Shown here: piece after piece, positions 17,097 to 24,940 of the stretch
How the letters are laid out: each line of letters begins with the position of its first letter
How positions within the stretch are numbered: position 1 is the first letter of the stretch
Assembly (NCBI RefSeq): GCF_003858635.1
Contig: NZ_RQJO01000010.1
Location: forward strand, 124,001 to 188,000
Source of the DNA: Larkinella rosea
Lineage (GTDB): Bacteria; Bacteroidota; Bacteroidia; Cytophagales; Spirosomataceae
DNA: 64,000 nucleotides
Direction of reading: 5' to 3'
Translations under genes and position numbers: made by a program
The notes under the pieces: model-generated
Databases searched by the model: none
Seen by the model: only the letters and a program-made list of their open reading frames with translations
Told to the model about the DNA's origin: nothing

Positions 17097-17830
17097 TACT
17101 TTTCATTTTCTCTAAACAACCACTCTTTCTCCTCAACCGGCGATTCCTGGATGCAGGCATATAATTCGGCATCATTTTTAAAACTGAGCTGGTGCAATTG
17201 ATAGGCTTCCACCTGCAACGAAAATTTCGGCGTTTCAAAGGGCCAGGGCACCACGCCGACGGACTGATCGGATCGCTGAAAAATAAAATAAGGAGTTTCG
17301 TCCGGTCCGGGGCTGATTTCCAGTTGACGACCGTTTTCGGGTATTTGGCCCTGGCAAAGAATCAGGGACAGAGCATCGCACCACTGGACAAAAGCATAAG
17401 CGGAATCAACGGTGGACTTTGCCACGTTCAATTGTTTCATCCACTTTTGCTGGTTGTGCCGTTGCTGCTTCAGGAAATCAGCCATTTCGTCATTCTGCTG
17501 TGCCAATGAACTATACAGAAAGGTGGCATGCCGCGATACCAACAGGGCATTCCAGCGGCTTTTCTCCAGTGCAATTTCAATCATTCGCTTTGCCTGACCA
17601 ATCGAGTACATTTCAATGCGAAAATCCAGAGGAGCCCCCGCTTCGGTGAGGTGGTTTCTACCCTCCCAGGGCTCCTGTCCATCATCGTGTTCCGTCAGGG
17701 CCACCAGCGTTTCCAGCCACCGGCCGGTTCGGATGTCTGGTTTCCAATGATTTGCAATCTTGACGGCTAATAAACCGTGTGCTTGCTGATGAATCAATTC
17801 CCAACCAAAGTCTTTGCTTTTAACAATCAT
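17096..17830 (-). CDS. DUF3891 family protein
   Basis: 244 residues from Met 17830-17828. The family pattern is clear: an N-terminal GWELIHQQAHGLLAVKIANHW motif (about 8-28), TEHDDGQ with paired acidic residues, and a long helical middle, suggesting an HD-like or hydrolase-like helical fold; no function is established. The frame is open to 17890, but the extra 20 codons run through the terminator hairpin of the upstream gene (17856-17888), so I take the later Met, which is also where the family usually starts. Confidence 0.82.
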   Translation of the reverse strand: MIVKSKDFGWELIHQQAHGLLAVKIANHWKPDIRTGRWLETLVALTEHDDGQEPWEGRNHLTEAGAPLDFRIEMYSIGQAKRMIEIALEKSRWNALLVSRHATFLYSSLAQQNDEMADFLKQQRHNQQKWMKQLNVAKSTVDSAYAFVQWCDALSLILCQGQIPENGRQLEISPGPDETPYFIFQRSDQSVGVVPWPFETPKFSLQVEAYQLHQLSFKNDAELYACIQESPVEEKEWLFRENEK

Positions 17831-17855
17831 AACGCTTAAGCTACCAGCCATATAC

Positions 17856-17888
17856 GCAAAATGCCGACTTTCCGGATCGGCATTTTGC
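17856..17888 (-). terminator. Terminator hairpin of the PNPOx-like gene
   Basis: GCAAAATGCCGA (17856-17867) pairs perfectly with TCGGCATTTTGC (17877-17888), 9-nt loop, 18 bp after the stop of the minus-strand gene at 17906. Confidence 0.75.
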
Positions 17889-17905
17889 AATGGTATGTAT
17901 TAAAA

Positions 17906-18409
17906 TTAATGATTTTCAACCAGCTTGTTTTCGCCTAATTTGTACGTATCCCCAGTCAGGGCCGCACGGGCCATTTCAAAAAGTCGAACCATTCGACTGG
18001 AACTGGAATCCCAGTATTCCGCAGTTTCGATGTGTACTTTCAAAAGAGACAACTGTGGATCGTCCTTTCCTTCCGGAAACCACGGTTTGGCCATCGGCGA
18101 CCATAATTCCTCGATTTTCGCCCGATCCTGAAGCTCCTCCGCCGAACCGCTCACCGACACGAACGACGAATCCGACGCATCGGCAAATGCGACATTTACT
18201 TTATAATGCTGATCGATCTGTTCAGTTTTGGGCGAGTGTTCCTTCGTTAAAAACCATAAATTACCTTCCTCGTCCACCTGCATAACGGCCATTGGCCGGC
18301 TAACCAGATTTCCGTGTTCATCCTGTGTGGTTAACATTCCAATCCGGATATCGGAGATTAGTTTCGTCACCTTTTCCATGTCCCCATTCCGTTGTTCCAA
18401 AGTTTCCAT
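17906..18409 (-). CDS. Pyridoxamine 5'-phosphate oxidase-family protein (general stress protein 26-like)
   Basis: 167 residues, a split-barrel flavin-binding protein. It has MLTTQDEHGNLVSRPM near 25-40, LWFLTKEHSPKTEQI near 51-65, VNVAFADASDSSFVSVSG near 71-88, and the WFPEGKDDP segment near 109-117, as in the GSP26/Pyrid_ox_like family, which binds FMN or F420-type flavins. The physiological substrate is unknown. It has its own terminator, and the next gene downstream is the DUF3891 protein. Confidence 0.88.
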   Translation of the reverse strand: METLEQRNGDMEKVTKLISDIRIGMLTTQDEHGNLVSRPMAVMQVDEEGNLWFLTKEHSPKTEQIDQHYKVNVAFADASDSSFVSVSGSAEELQDRAKIEELWSPMAKPWFPEGKDDPQLSLLKVHIETAEYWDSSSSRMVRLFEMARAALTGDTYKLGENKLVENH

Positions 18410-18753
18410 AATTCCGTTGATTAATCGTAAAAATAACGGGCCGATCGTATTTAGTTTTCGCTAAAAACAACCGGCCTTTTGAGATAAAATAGTTATGACG
18501 GTGCCGATTTCCAGTCGCGGGTCTTCATCCGACTTTCCGCTTTCAGGCATCTGGCGCAGTTTCGTATAGCCAGTTCAGAAGCGGTTTTTACATCCGGAAT
18601 CCACAATCCTTAGTGCGTGTCGTCAATGAATTGAACAGTTGGTTTCCCCTCTCCTTTGCTCCCGACGACGCAATTACGACAGACATTCCCGATGACCGAT
18701 GGCCCGGCTGGTTCAGTTACCAGCACCGTTTTAATAGCGTATTGCCAGTGGAT
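18410..18753. other. Intergenic region with a possible decayed minus-strand frame
   Basis: No intact gene. On the minus strand one frame reads a segment with VCRNC and, after a stop at 18612-18610, a 38-codon segment with NCARC ending at 18493. This may be the remnant of a small Cys-rich gene, or chance. A weak sigma-54-like site for the PNPOx gene (18506-18491 on the minus strand) has no TTCYACA partner at the usual distance. Confidence 0.3.
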
Positions 18754-19158
18754 TTAATTGTAAATCATTTCCTGACGCCCCAGCGCAACAAACAGGGTCT
18801 TCGAAACCTCCGATTCGCTGTCGGGCTGAACAGACATTTCCAGGATTGTCATACAAACCCGGATGCACTGGCGACAGGTAGACGCAATCTGGCAGGCCCG
18901 CTCGGCACTCATCCGTTCACATTCTTCGGCGCATTTTTCGCATACTTCAATGCAGGTACGGGCCAGAAGCCGGGTGTTTTCGGAACCCCGAACGTATAAA
19001 ACCGCCACCTGACGGCATAAATCCGCGCAGTCCAGACTCAGGAAAATGCACCGGTACAACTCCTCAATATCCTGTTGCCGCGAGCATTCCGTGGCATATT
19101 CATCACAAGCTGTTGCGCAGGCAACCAGCGTATCGTAAACATTTTTCTTCCAAATCAT
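18754..19158 (-). CDS. Four-helix-bundle copper-binding protein (Csp/DUF326 type)
   Basis: 134 residues, no signal peptide, all-helical, with 14 cysteines at residues 14, 18, 25, 37, 44, 48, 69, 73, 76, 80, 89, 95, 98 and 102. The i/i+4 and i/i+7 spacing puts the thiols inside a four-helix bundle, as in cytosolic copper-storage proteins that bind many Cu(I) ions. It lies 55 bp downstream of a small gene on the same strand and may share its promoter. Confidence 0.88.
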   Translation of the reverse strand: MIWKKNVYDTLVACATACDEYATECSRQQDIEELYRCIFLSLDCADLCRQVAVLYVRGSENTRLLARTCIEVCEKCAEECERMSAERACQIASTCRQCIRVCMTILEMSVQPDSESEVSKTLFVALGRQEMIYN

Positions 19159-19213
19159 ACCATGTCAAGTTTCCTGGTTCGTAATAATGACAATATTCAG
19201 ACTATACAGATTA

Positions 19214-19414
19214 TTAACTGGATGCGCCCACGCTCGACTCAAAAAACCGTTGCCGGGACCAGGCGCGTGCTTCAAAAATACTGGTTGAAATAACCTCCTT
19301 AGAATCGGGTGCTCCTTTCGCTAACAGGGTGTTAGCAATTTCAATTGCCTTTGCCCGAACACTGGGAGTTAGCGAACGCATTGCTGCGGGAAAACGGGTT
19401 TGATTCCAGACCAT
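19214..19414 (-). CDS. Small conserved protein of the MPWxxxxYPxSMKNL type
   Basis: 66 residues. The N-terminus reads MVWNQTRFPAAMRSL followed by VRAKAIEIANTLL, matching a widespread family of ~60-80-residue soluble proteins whose members begin MPW..YP.SMKNL and contain VR.KAIEIAN.LL. They have no established function. A sigma-54-like site lies 33-48 bp upstream and the copper protein follows 55 bp downstream. Confidence 0.7.
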   Translation of the reverse strand: MVWNQTRFPAAMRSLTPSVRAKAIEIANTLLAKGAPDSKEVISTSIFEARAWSRQRFFESSVGASS

Positions 19415-19446
19415 GTTCTTTTATCGCTTGTTGATGCCAACCTTAA

Positions 19447-19462
19447 TGAGATAATTATGCCA
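19447..19462 (-). promoter_or_regulatory. Sigma-54-like promoter for the 66-aa protein
   Basis: On the minus strand TGGCATAATTATCTCA (19462-19447): GG and the -12 C at sigma-54 spacing, and very like the porin site TGGCATAAATTTATCA. It ends 33 bp before the ATG. Confidence 0.5.
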
Positions 19463-19579
19463 TTTTATTGAACCCACTAACTCATCAATTTCAAAACTAT
19501 TAGTATGCTGATTATCAATCTAGTTTAGTTAAACCATCCCGCTAAAACACAAAATAAAATTCTCCTTTTACTGTAAGCC

Positions 19580-19586
19580 TGTAGAA
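19580..19586 (+). promoter_or_regulatory. TTCYACA half-site (candidate enhancer)
   Basis: TGTAGAA, about 118-124 bp upstream (minus-strand sense) of the sigma-54-like site at 19462. A partial second copy, TCCACAGCTG, lies at 19613-19622. Confidence 0.35.
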
Positions 19587-19633
19587 ATCGGTTTCCCCAG
19601 TGGGCAAAAAAATCCACAGCTGATTCCATAAAA

Positions 19634-19661
19634 AATGGCCTCTGTTTTCGCAGCGGCCATT
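19634..19661 (-). terminator. Terminator of the histidine kinase gene
   Basis: AATGGCC (19634-19640) and GGCCATT (19655-19661) form a stem extended by CTG/CAG pairs. It sits 29 bp after the kinase stop. Confidence 0.6.
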
Positions 19662-19689
19662 CAACCATTATTCGGTATGAATTAAAAAG

Positions 19690-21153
19690 TCAGCGTGGAA
19701 AAATCAGCCGAAAAGTCGTCCCGGTTCCTTCCTGACTTTCTACCTCGATCGACCCCCGGTGGCTGTTGATGATATTTTGCGTGGTGGTCAGGCCCAGGCC
19801 CATACCGCCTTGCTTCCCCGTAAAAAACGGGTCAAAGAGCCGCTGGCGATTGGCCTCCGAAATTCCGGAGCCATTATCTTCCACACAAACCATCAAGGCC
19901 CGGTCAGTAACCGGAATAGTTTTGACCGTCAATACGCCGGTCAACTCTTTCATAGCCTCAACCGCGTTGATCAGAATATTCAGCAAAGCGGTTTTAAACT
20001 GTTCCTTATCGAGTGGAATCGCGCACTCTTCAGAAGTGAAATCGGTGACCAGTTTCATGCCCTTCAATTGCAATCGGTCTTGCACCAGATACAGTGCTTC
20101 TTTCACCGCATCGTTCAGGTTGTAAGGTTTCAACTCCAAATCACGCGGTTTCGACGAGTTGAGCATTTCGGTGATCAATTGTCCAATTCGCTCAGCATTC
20201 CGCCGTATGATGTTGATATAGAGCGACAACCCGGGGTCTTCCGGGGGCAAATCCTCCTTCAGCTGTTCCAGAGCCAGGTGCAGATTGGTCAGCGGGTTTC
20301 GCACTTCATGGGCAATGCTCCGGGCAATCTGGCCGGTCATGCTCAATTTTTCGGCAACCAATAAATCACGCTGGGCTTTTTTCTGCTGCGTAACATCCCG
20401 CAAAATGGCCTGATACCAATTGGTGATCCCACCTTTGTCGGGAATGGCAATCACCGAAAGCAGGCAGTCGATTTTTTTACGGTCTTTACTCACCAGCACA
20501 ATCTCCGTATCCTTGACGTGGTCCGACTCTTCGATCTGCCGACGCAACTGGTCATATACCTCCGATTTATCAAACAGTTCCCGAACGTCCATTTTCAGTA
20601 ATTCGTCGTTTGAATAACCGGTCAGTTTTTCCAGCGACGGATTGATTTCCTGAAATTCAAACTGCCGGTCGGTAACAAAGATGGCGTCAATCGACCGTTC
20701 AAACAAGGAACGGTATTTATTCTCTTTTTCGGCCAGTTCTCCCACCACATTGGCTTGTCGCAGGGCATAGCGAATGCTGCGGCCGAGCAATTGTGCATCG
20801 ATCCGGCCTTTGACCAGGTAATCAGCCGCACCGAGTTTCAGAGCGGAATAATCGACTTCCAGGTCGTCCTGACCCGTCAGCAAAATCATCGGCGTCTGGC
20901 AACCGGCTTTAAAGGCTTCTTGAATCAACTCAATACCGGTTCGTTCTCCAAGCCGGTAATCGATCAGGTAGACATCGTAGTCGTTGCGATAAATATGTTC
21001 CAGAGCCGAGTCGAAATCGCTCACCCAATCGAGGTTGATATTGGCATTGTCGCGGGTCGAAACCAGGGATTTTGTCAACACAAAATCATCTTCATCGTCC
21101 TCCACCAACAATACCCGGATTGGTTTCTCCGAAAATTCATCGGATTGAGTCAT
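19690..21153 (-). CDS. Hybrid sensor: receiver-PAS-histidine kinase
   Basis: 487 residues from Met 21153. N-terminal receiver (about 10-130) with EDDEDD, phospho-acceptor Asp in LIDYRLG and Lys in YLVKG; a PAS domain (about 145-265) with FQEINPSLEKLTGYS; HisKA with phospho-His in IAHEVRNPL; HATPase_c with NILINAVEAM, DNGSGI and GMGLGLTTT. No transmembrane segment, so it senses a cytoplasmic signal. The upstream single-domain regulator overlaps its start by 17 bp (stop at 21137), indicating translational coupling. Its order (receiver before kinase) suggests it takes phosphate or signals from another protein. Confidence 0.9.
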   Translation of the reverse strand: MTQSDEFSEKPIRVLLVEDDEDDFVLTKSLVSTRDNANINLDWVSDFDSALEHIYRNDYDVYLIDYRLGERTGIELIQEAFKAGCQTPMILLTGQDDLEVDYSALKLGAADYLVKGRIDAQLLGRSIRYALRQANVVGELAEKENKYRSLFERSIDAIFVTDRQFEFQEINPSLEKLTGYSNDELLKMDVRELFDKSEVYDQLRRQIEESDHVKDTEIVLVSKDRKKIDCLLSVIAIPDKGGITNWYQAILRDVTQQKKAQRDLLVAEKLSMTGQIARSIAHEVRNPLTNLHLALEQLKEDLPPEDPGLSLYINIIRRNAERIGQLITEMLNSSKPRDLELKPYNLNDAVKEALYLVQDRLQLKGMKLVTDFTSEECAIPLDKEQFKTALLNILINAVEAMKELTGVLTVKTIPVTDRALMVCVEDNGSGISEANRQRLFDPFFTGKQGGMGLGLTTTQNIINSHRGSIEVESQEGTGTTFRLIFPR

Positions 21154-21586
21154 CAGGTAAGGAAACGGTGTCAATCCAGTATTTTTTTATAGTGGTTGTA
21201 ATATCGAGTAACGTACTGAAATCGAACGGCTTGGAGATGTACGAGCTCACTCCCAGGTCGTAGGTGCGGAGAATGTCTTCCTCTGCCGTCGATGTTGTTA
21301 ATACAACGACCGGGATTTGCCGGAATTGCTCATTTGCCTTGATTTCACGCAAAGCCTGAATTCCGTTTTTCCGGGGCATGTTCAAGTCCAGAATGATCAG
21401 GCTCGGTCGTATGGCGGCTGTATAATTTTCCCGCTGATAAAGATAATCCATGAGCTCTTCGCCGTCTTCCACAAAGTATAACTCTGATTTCAGGTTACAT
21501 TCCCGGAAAGCCTGCTCAATCAACATGCGATCATCGGCATCATCTTCAGCAATTAATATGCTGGTATTATATGGCTTATTCGTCAT
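21137..21586 (-). CDS. Single-domain response regulator (CheY/Rcp1-like)
   Basis: 149 residues consisting of one receiver domain: acidic pair EDDADD, phospho-acceptor Asp in IILDLNMP, Thr in VVVLTTST and Lys in YISKPFD, all canonical. The extended length and the DYLYQRE segment are as in Rcp1-like regulators, which are usually partners of phytochrome-type or PAS kinases. It overlaps the start of the receiver-PAS kinase and should work with it. Confidence 0.92.
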   Translation of the reverse strand: MTNKPYNTSILIAEDDADDRMLIEQAFRECNLKSELYFVEDGEELMDYLYQRENYTAAIRPSLIILDLNMPRKNGIQALREIKANEQFRQIPVVVLTTSTAEEDILRTYDLGVSSYISKPFDFSTLLDITTTIKKYWIDTVSLPDDSIR

Positions 21587-21715
21587 TCCCGTGGATATAA
21601 TTTGAAACCAATTTCCCAGTTAAGTTCCAAAGACCAGGTTCGTCTCTCGCCTGTCTACTAGGAACACGTTTGTATTTCAGGTGTTTAATAAATTCATTAC
21701 TATTTACTCAATGTC

Positions 21716-21743
21716 TTCTACACTTTGAGTATTATCTTCTACA
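21716..21743 (+). promoter_or_regulatory. Two TTCTACA half-sites (candidate enhancer)
   Basis: TTCTACA occurs at 21716-21722 and 21737-21743, exactly 21 bp apart (two helical turns), 112-139 bp upstream of the sigma-54-like site at 21855. Confidence 0.45.
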
Positions 21744-21854
21744 AAACCGCTTTGATCCCTTTCTTTTTCGATTGTCGGCTTCATTGGCCCAAATAAATAC
21801 TAATAACTGATTTTCAACATTTTACACCCATCTACAAGTATAAACTACTTCGTT

Positions 21855-21870
21855 TGGCATAAATTTATCA
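21855..21870 (+). promoter_or_regulatory. Sigma-54-like promoter for the porin gene
   Basis: TGGCATAAATTTATCA: GG at 21856-21857 and C at 21869 have the correct -24/-12 separation. It lies 34 bp before the ATG, inside an 8-bp inverted repeat. Confidence 0.5.
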
Positions 21871-21904
21871 GGTATGGATGCATATACCAAACGAATTTTG
21901 ATTC

Positions 21905-22534
21905 ATGAAAAGACCGATTGTTAAATGGCTACTCGCGTCACTTGTCATCAGTTGCCTGACGGTTTTGGGCGTTTCGGCCCAAACAACAGCCCGTACCGGC
22001 ATCAAGGGCGGTCTCAACGCCAGCACCCTTTATTTAGATAATGTTGACAACCGTAATGAACGAATTGGTTTTCACGTCGGCGTTTTTACGCAGGTACCGG
22101 TCAGCAGTTTTTTCGCCATTCAACCCGAGCTTCAATATAGTACAAAAGGCGTTTCGGCCAACTACAATCTTCTGGGGGCAACGGGTAAAAACACGTTTAA
22201 GCTGAATTATCTGGAATTACCGGTTTTGGCTACCTTCAAATTAGGAAATTCGGTGGATCTACAGGCCGGACCGTATGCGTCCTACCTACTGAATTCAAAG
22301 GTTTTAACGGATGGTGATCTGGGAAGTGATTATCGAAATATCAACCGCGATAACTTTAACTCGCTCGACTACGGTCTGGCTGGTGGTCTGAACATTTATT
22401 TCGGAACGGCAATGCTTGGATTACGGTTTGCACAAGGGCTACAGCCTGTTGCCAAAGATGGCGGTGCCAGACTTTTAATGGGAAAAGCTAAAAATGCAGT
22501 AGGACAGCTCTCACTGGGTTTTACGATTAAATAA
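21905..22534 (+). CDS. Porin-family outer-membrane beta-barrel protein
   Basis: 209 residues. A signal peptide ends near GVSAQ (residue 26). The mature part alternates polar and apolar residues in the PF13568-type barrel pattern: GIKGGLNASTL, GFHVGVFTQVPVS, AIQPELQYSTKG, LNYLELPVLATFKLG, LQAGPYASYLL, DYGLAGGLNIYFG, and a C-terminal strand ending LSLGFTIK. A small eight-stranded barrel is likely. Its promoter region carries a candidate sigma-54/enhancer arrangement, and it sits between two signalling operons, consistent with an envelope-stress output. Confidence 0.88.
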   Translation: MKRPIVKWLLASLVISCLTVLGVSAQTTARTGIKGGLNASTLYLDNVDNRNERIGFHVGVFTQVPVSSFFAIQPELQYSTKGVSANYNLLGATGKNTFKLNYLELPVLATFKLGNSVDLQAGPYASYLLNSKVLTDGDLGSDYRNINRDNFNSLDYGLAGGLNIYFGTAMLGLRFAQGLQPVAKDGGARLLMGKAKNAVGQLSLGFTIK

Positions 22535-22540
22535 TAAACT

Positions 22541-22585
22541 TAATGAACAATGAACAGTCAGATACATACTGTTCATTGTTCATTA
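22541..22585. terminator. 18-bp perfect hairpin between convergent genes
   Basis: TAATGAACAATGAACAGT (22541-22558) pairs perfectly with 22568-22585, 9-nt loop. It separates the porin from the NtrC-type regulator and is built from AATGAAC simple sequence. Confidence 0.8.
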
Positions 22586-22588
22586 AAA

Positions 22589-24040
22589 TCAAAGATGAAT
22601 ATCGTAAGCTTTCAGCTTGTTATAGAGCGTTTTGCGGTCGATGTTAAGAACTTCAGCGGCTTTGGTTTTATTGTACCCGGTTTTTTCCAGAACTTTAATA
22701 ATAGCGGCCCGTTCGGCATTTTCCGAAACTGATTTCAGGTTATTGGCAGGTGTTGTAGGCGAAACCGCTGCTCCGCTATCTTCCATCTGATAACTTGGCG
22801 AGATAATTTCGTAAGGGAGGCACTCCAGGGTAATCAGGTCAGTTTGTGACAGCAAGACAGCACGTTTTACAACGTTCTGAATTTCACGCAGGTTACCGTG
22901 CCAATAATATTCCTTCAATTTTTCTTTGACTTCGTCGTCAAACCCCTGAACGTTCTTTTCCAGTTGCTCGTTGGCCAGTTCCAGAAAATGTTCGGCAAAG
23001 AGAAGAATATCGACTTTCCGTTCACGAAGTGGCACCAGATCGATCCGGAATTCGTCCAGACGGTGGAAAATATCCTCCCGAAAACGGCCCTGACGGACGG
23101 CTTCCCGCAGGTCTTCGTTGGTAGCGACCAGGATGCGCACATCCACCAGAATATCGGTGTTACTGCCAATACGCCGGATTTTCCGCTCCTGCAATACGCG
23201 AAGCAACTTGATCTGATTTTCGTACGAGAGATTTCCGATTTCGTCCAGAAAGAGCGTCCCACCGTTGGCGTATTCGAAACTCCCCATTTTATCGGAGGTA
23301 GCTCCCGTAAAAGCGCCTTTGGTGTGGCCAAATAACTCACTGCCTGCCAGTTCTTTCGACAAGGCTCCGCAGTCAATTGCCACGAACGGTTTTCCAACCC
23401 GTTTGCTTTTCTGGTGAATGGCGTTGGCTACAAACTCTTTCCCGGTACCGGTTTCGCCGGTGATAATCACCGACATATTGGTGGGAGCGATTAAATCAAT
23501 GTGCTTCTGAAGAATTTCGGCGGCCCGGCTTTTGCCAAAAATAAACCGCTTGCCACCATTGACAATCATTGCGGACTTGGCAACCCGGACAACCGGTTTT
23601 GCCGGACTCAAATCGGGGGCGTCTTCCGCATCGGTGCCCACGGGAGAAACCGCCATTGGACGGGCATCCGTCCGTTGACTGCGCCGTTCGAGGGCACTTT
23701 TAATGGTATAAAGGATTTCGTCGGGATAAAGCGGTTTGGTAACGTAATCGTAGGCCCCATGCTTAACGGTTTGCACGGCCATGCGAACATCGGAATAGCC
23801 CGTAATGATAATGACTGCCGTTGAAGGGTCGAGTATTTTTATTCGACGCAGCATTTCGAGACCATCAACATCTGGTAACTTAAAATCGCAGATAACGAGC
23901 TCAAACGAGTCTTTGCGCAGTAGAGCCAAGGCGTCATCTCCTCGTTGAACAGAAGCCGTCTTATATCCTTGTTTTGACAAAAAGCGTTCTAAAAGCAGGC
24001 ATATATCCGTATTATCGTCAACGATTAAGATTCTTTCCAT
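22589..24040 (-). CDS. Sigma-54-dependent enhancer-binding response regulator (NtrC family)
   Basis: 483 residues in three domains. Receiver (1-120) with phospho-acceptor Asp52 and Lys102; AAA+ domain with Walker A GETGTGKE (195-202), sigma-54 contact loop GAFTGA (242-247), Walker B FLDEIG (265-269) and an arginine-finger region; C-terminal Fis-type helix-turn-helix with GYNKTKAAEVLNIDRKTLYNKL. The linker (121-165) is Pro/Ala-rich. It activates RpoN-dependent promoters from upstream enhancer sites. It follows the small receiver gene at 24088 by 47 bp, and both may be autoregulated through the divergent region at 24559-24752. Confidence 0.95.
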   Translation of the reverse strand: MERILIVDDNTDICLLLERFLSKQGYKTASVQRGDDALALLRKDSFELVICDFKLPDVDGLEMLRRIKILDPSTAVIIITGYSDVRMAVQTVKHGAYDYVTKPLYPDEILYTIKSALERRSQRTDARPMAVSPVGTDAEDAPDLSPAKPVVRVAKSAMIVNGGKRFIFGKSRAAEILQKHIDLIAPTNMSVIITGETGTGKEFVANAIHQKSKRVGKPFVAIDCGALSKELAGSELFGHTKGAFTGATSDKMGSFEYANGGTLFLDEIGNLSYENQIKLLRVLQERKIRRIGSNTDILVDVRILVATNEDLREAVRQGRFREDIFHRLDEFRIDLVPLRERKVDILLFAEHFLELANEQLEKNVQGFDDEVKEKLKEYYWHGNLREIQNVVKRAVLLSQTDLITLECLPYEIISPSYQMEDSGAAVSPTTPANNLKSVSENAERAAIIKVLEKTGYNKTKAAEVLNIDRKTLYNKLKAYDIHL

Positions 24041-24087
24041 AGGGGGACAGTTACAGTGCCCGTTACTTGATGAGGGGATAAAGTTAA

Positions 24088-24453
24088 CTAAACTTGGATA
24101 TATTGTAAAGCCTGTTCGATGGTCTTCCGATTAAAAGGCTTGCCAATGAAATAATCGGCACCCTCCTGCAAGGCGCGTTTGCGTTCGGCAATGCCATCAA
24201 AGGCGCTGATCATAATTACTTTAGTGGCGGTTGCATTCGATCGGATGTGGGACAACAAATCGAATCCCACTCCATCGGGCAAACTCAAATCCAGAAATAC
24301 GGCATCAAACGCCTGTTGAGCCAGTCGCTGACGACCTTCTTCCAGAAAATTGGCACAAGTTGGTTGATAGCCCATTCGCTTCAATAAACCAGAAAGTAAC
24401 AAACAGATATCGGCTTCGTCGTCGACGATTAGTACTTTCTTCGTATTGGTCAT
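24088..24453 (-). CDS. Single-domain response regulator
   Basis: 121 residues from Met 24453; the frame is open to 24537 but the extra 28 codons lie before the receiver fold. Canonical sites: DDEAD, Asp in FLDLSLPDG, Ser in MISAFDG and Lys in FIGKPFN. It is in tandem with the NtrC-type regulator on the same strand and probably belongs to the same phosphorelay. Confidence 0.88.
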   Translation of the reverse strand: MTNTKKVLIVDDEADICLLLSGLLKRMGYQPTCANFLEEGRQRLAQQAFDAVFLDLSLPDGVGFDLLSHIRSNATATKVIMISAFDGIAERKRALQEGADYFIGKPFNRKTIEQALQYIQV

Positions 24454-24558
24454 GTTCGTTAGTACCGGTTTCAACTGAGTTCCGGTTTGCCATCCCCTCA
24501 TGCTCTCCACAATGTTATCTCGTTTATCATCACACAAATGTTACGTCACTATGTATAT

Positions 24559-24574
24559 AGATAATAATGTGCCT
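24559..24574 (-). promoter_or_regulatory. Sigma-54-like promoter for the response regulator-NtrC operon
   Basis: Minus strand AGGCACATTATTATCT (24574-24559): GGCAC and the -12 C are at the right distance. The first base differs from TGGCAC. Confidence 0.45.
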
Positions 24575-24713
24575 AAAAATGGCTCATTGGTCCAAATACC
24601 GCTTATTTGCCTGAATTCACACAAAAATAATTCCCATTCGCTCAAAAAAAACCAAAACACGGCTAAAGCGGAACGGAAAAAATATTTTCATATTTTATAA
24701 AAAGACGTTTTTT

Positions 24714-24752
24714 TTCTACACAAATTTCCACAGCTGTAGAATTTATTCCACA
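24714..24752. promoter_or_regulatory. Cluster of TTCYACA heptamers around a 16-bp palindrome
   Basis: TTCTACA (24714-24720), the near-perfect palindrome TTCCACAGCTGTAGAA (24726-24741, one mismatched pair) and TTCCACA (24746-24752). It is about 140-150 bp from the leftward site and 120-155 bp from the rightward site, the expected place for an NtrC-type activator. Confidence 0.55.
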
Positions 24753-24870
24753 ACTGTTTTACATTCAGAATGGCTCTTCGAATCAATAAACGATCATTTT
24801 TCAAGGAAAGATACTACTAATTATTACATATTTGGACTTTTTAAAGATACTCTATTTATTATCATGTTTT

Positions 24871-24886
24871 TGGCACACCTTTTTCA
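24871..24886 (+). promoter_or_regulatory. Sigma-54-like promoter for the lmo0937 gene
   Basis: TGGCACACCTTTTTCA matches TGGCAC-N5-TTGCA except for T in place of the G of the -12 GC pair. It is the best of the six sites and ends 54 bp before the ATG. Confidence 0.6.
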
Positions 24887-24940
24887 TATAAAGGAGACAG
24901 AAGCAGTTACTGACTACGGTTTTACTCTTTACCAATAACT

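Larger units (their letters stand above)
21587..21904. other. Intergenic region between divergent signalling operon and porin
   Basis: No gene. It contains two TTCTACA heptamers, a sigma-54-like site at 21855-21870, and an inverted repeat TCGTTTGG (21850-21857) / CCAAACGA (21887-21894) spanning that site. Confidence 0.6.
24454..24940. other. Divergent regulatory region
   Basis: 487 bp without a gene between the response regulator-NtrC operon and the lmo0937 gene. It holds outward-facing sigma-54-like sites (24559-24574 minus, 24871-24886 plus) with a cluster of four TTCYACA heptamers between them (24714-24752). Confidence 0.6.

Noticed and set aside
17831-17890. 20-codon N-terminal extension of the DUF3891 protein
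   Set aside because: It reads through the terminator hairpin of the upstream gene; the family start is the Met at 17830.
18491-18506. Sigma-54-like GGCAC...TAACT on the minus strand upstream of the PNPOx gene
   Set aside because: First base and -12 element are poor and no TTCYACA lies 110-160 bp upstream.
18613-18999. 128-codon plus-strand frame starting with GTG
   Set aside because: Its second half is the complement of the copper-protein gene; the first half has no support.
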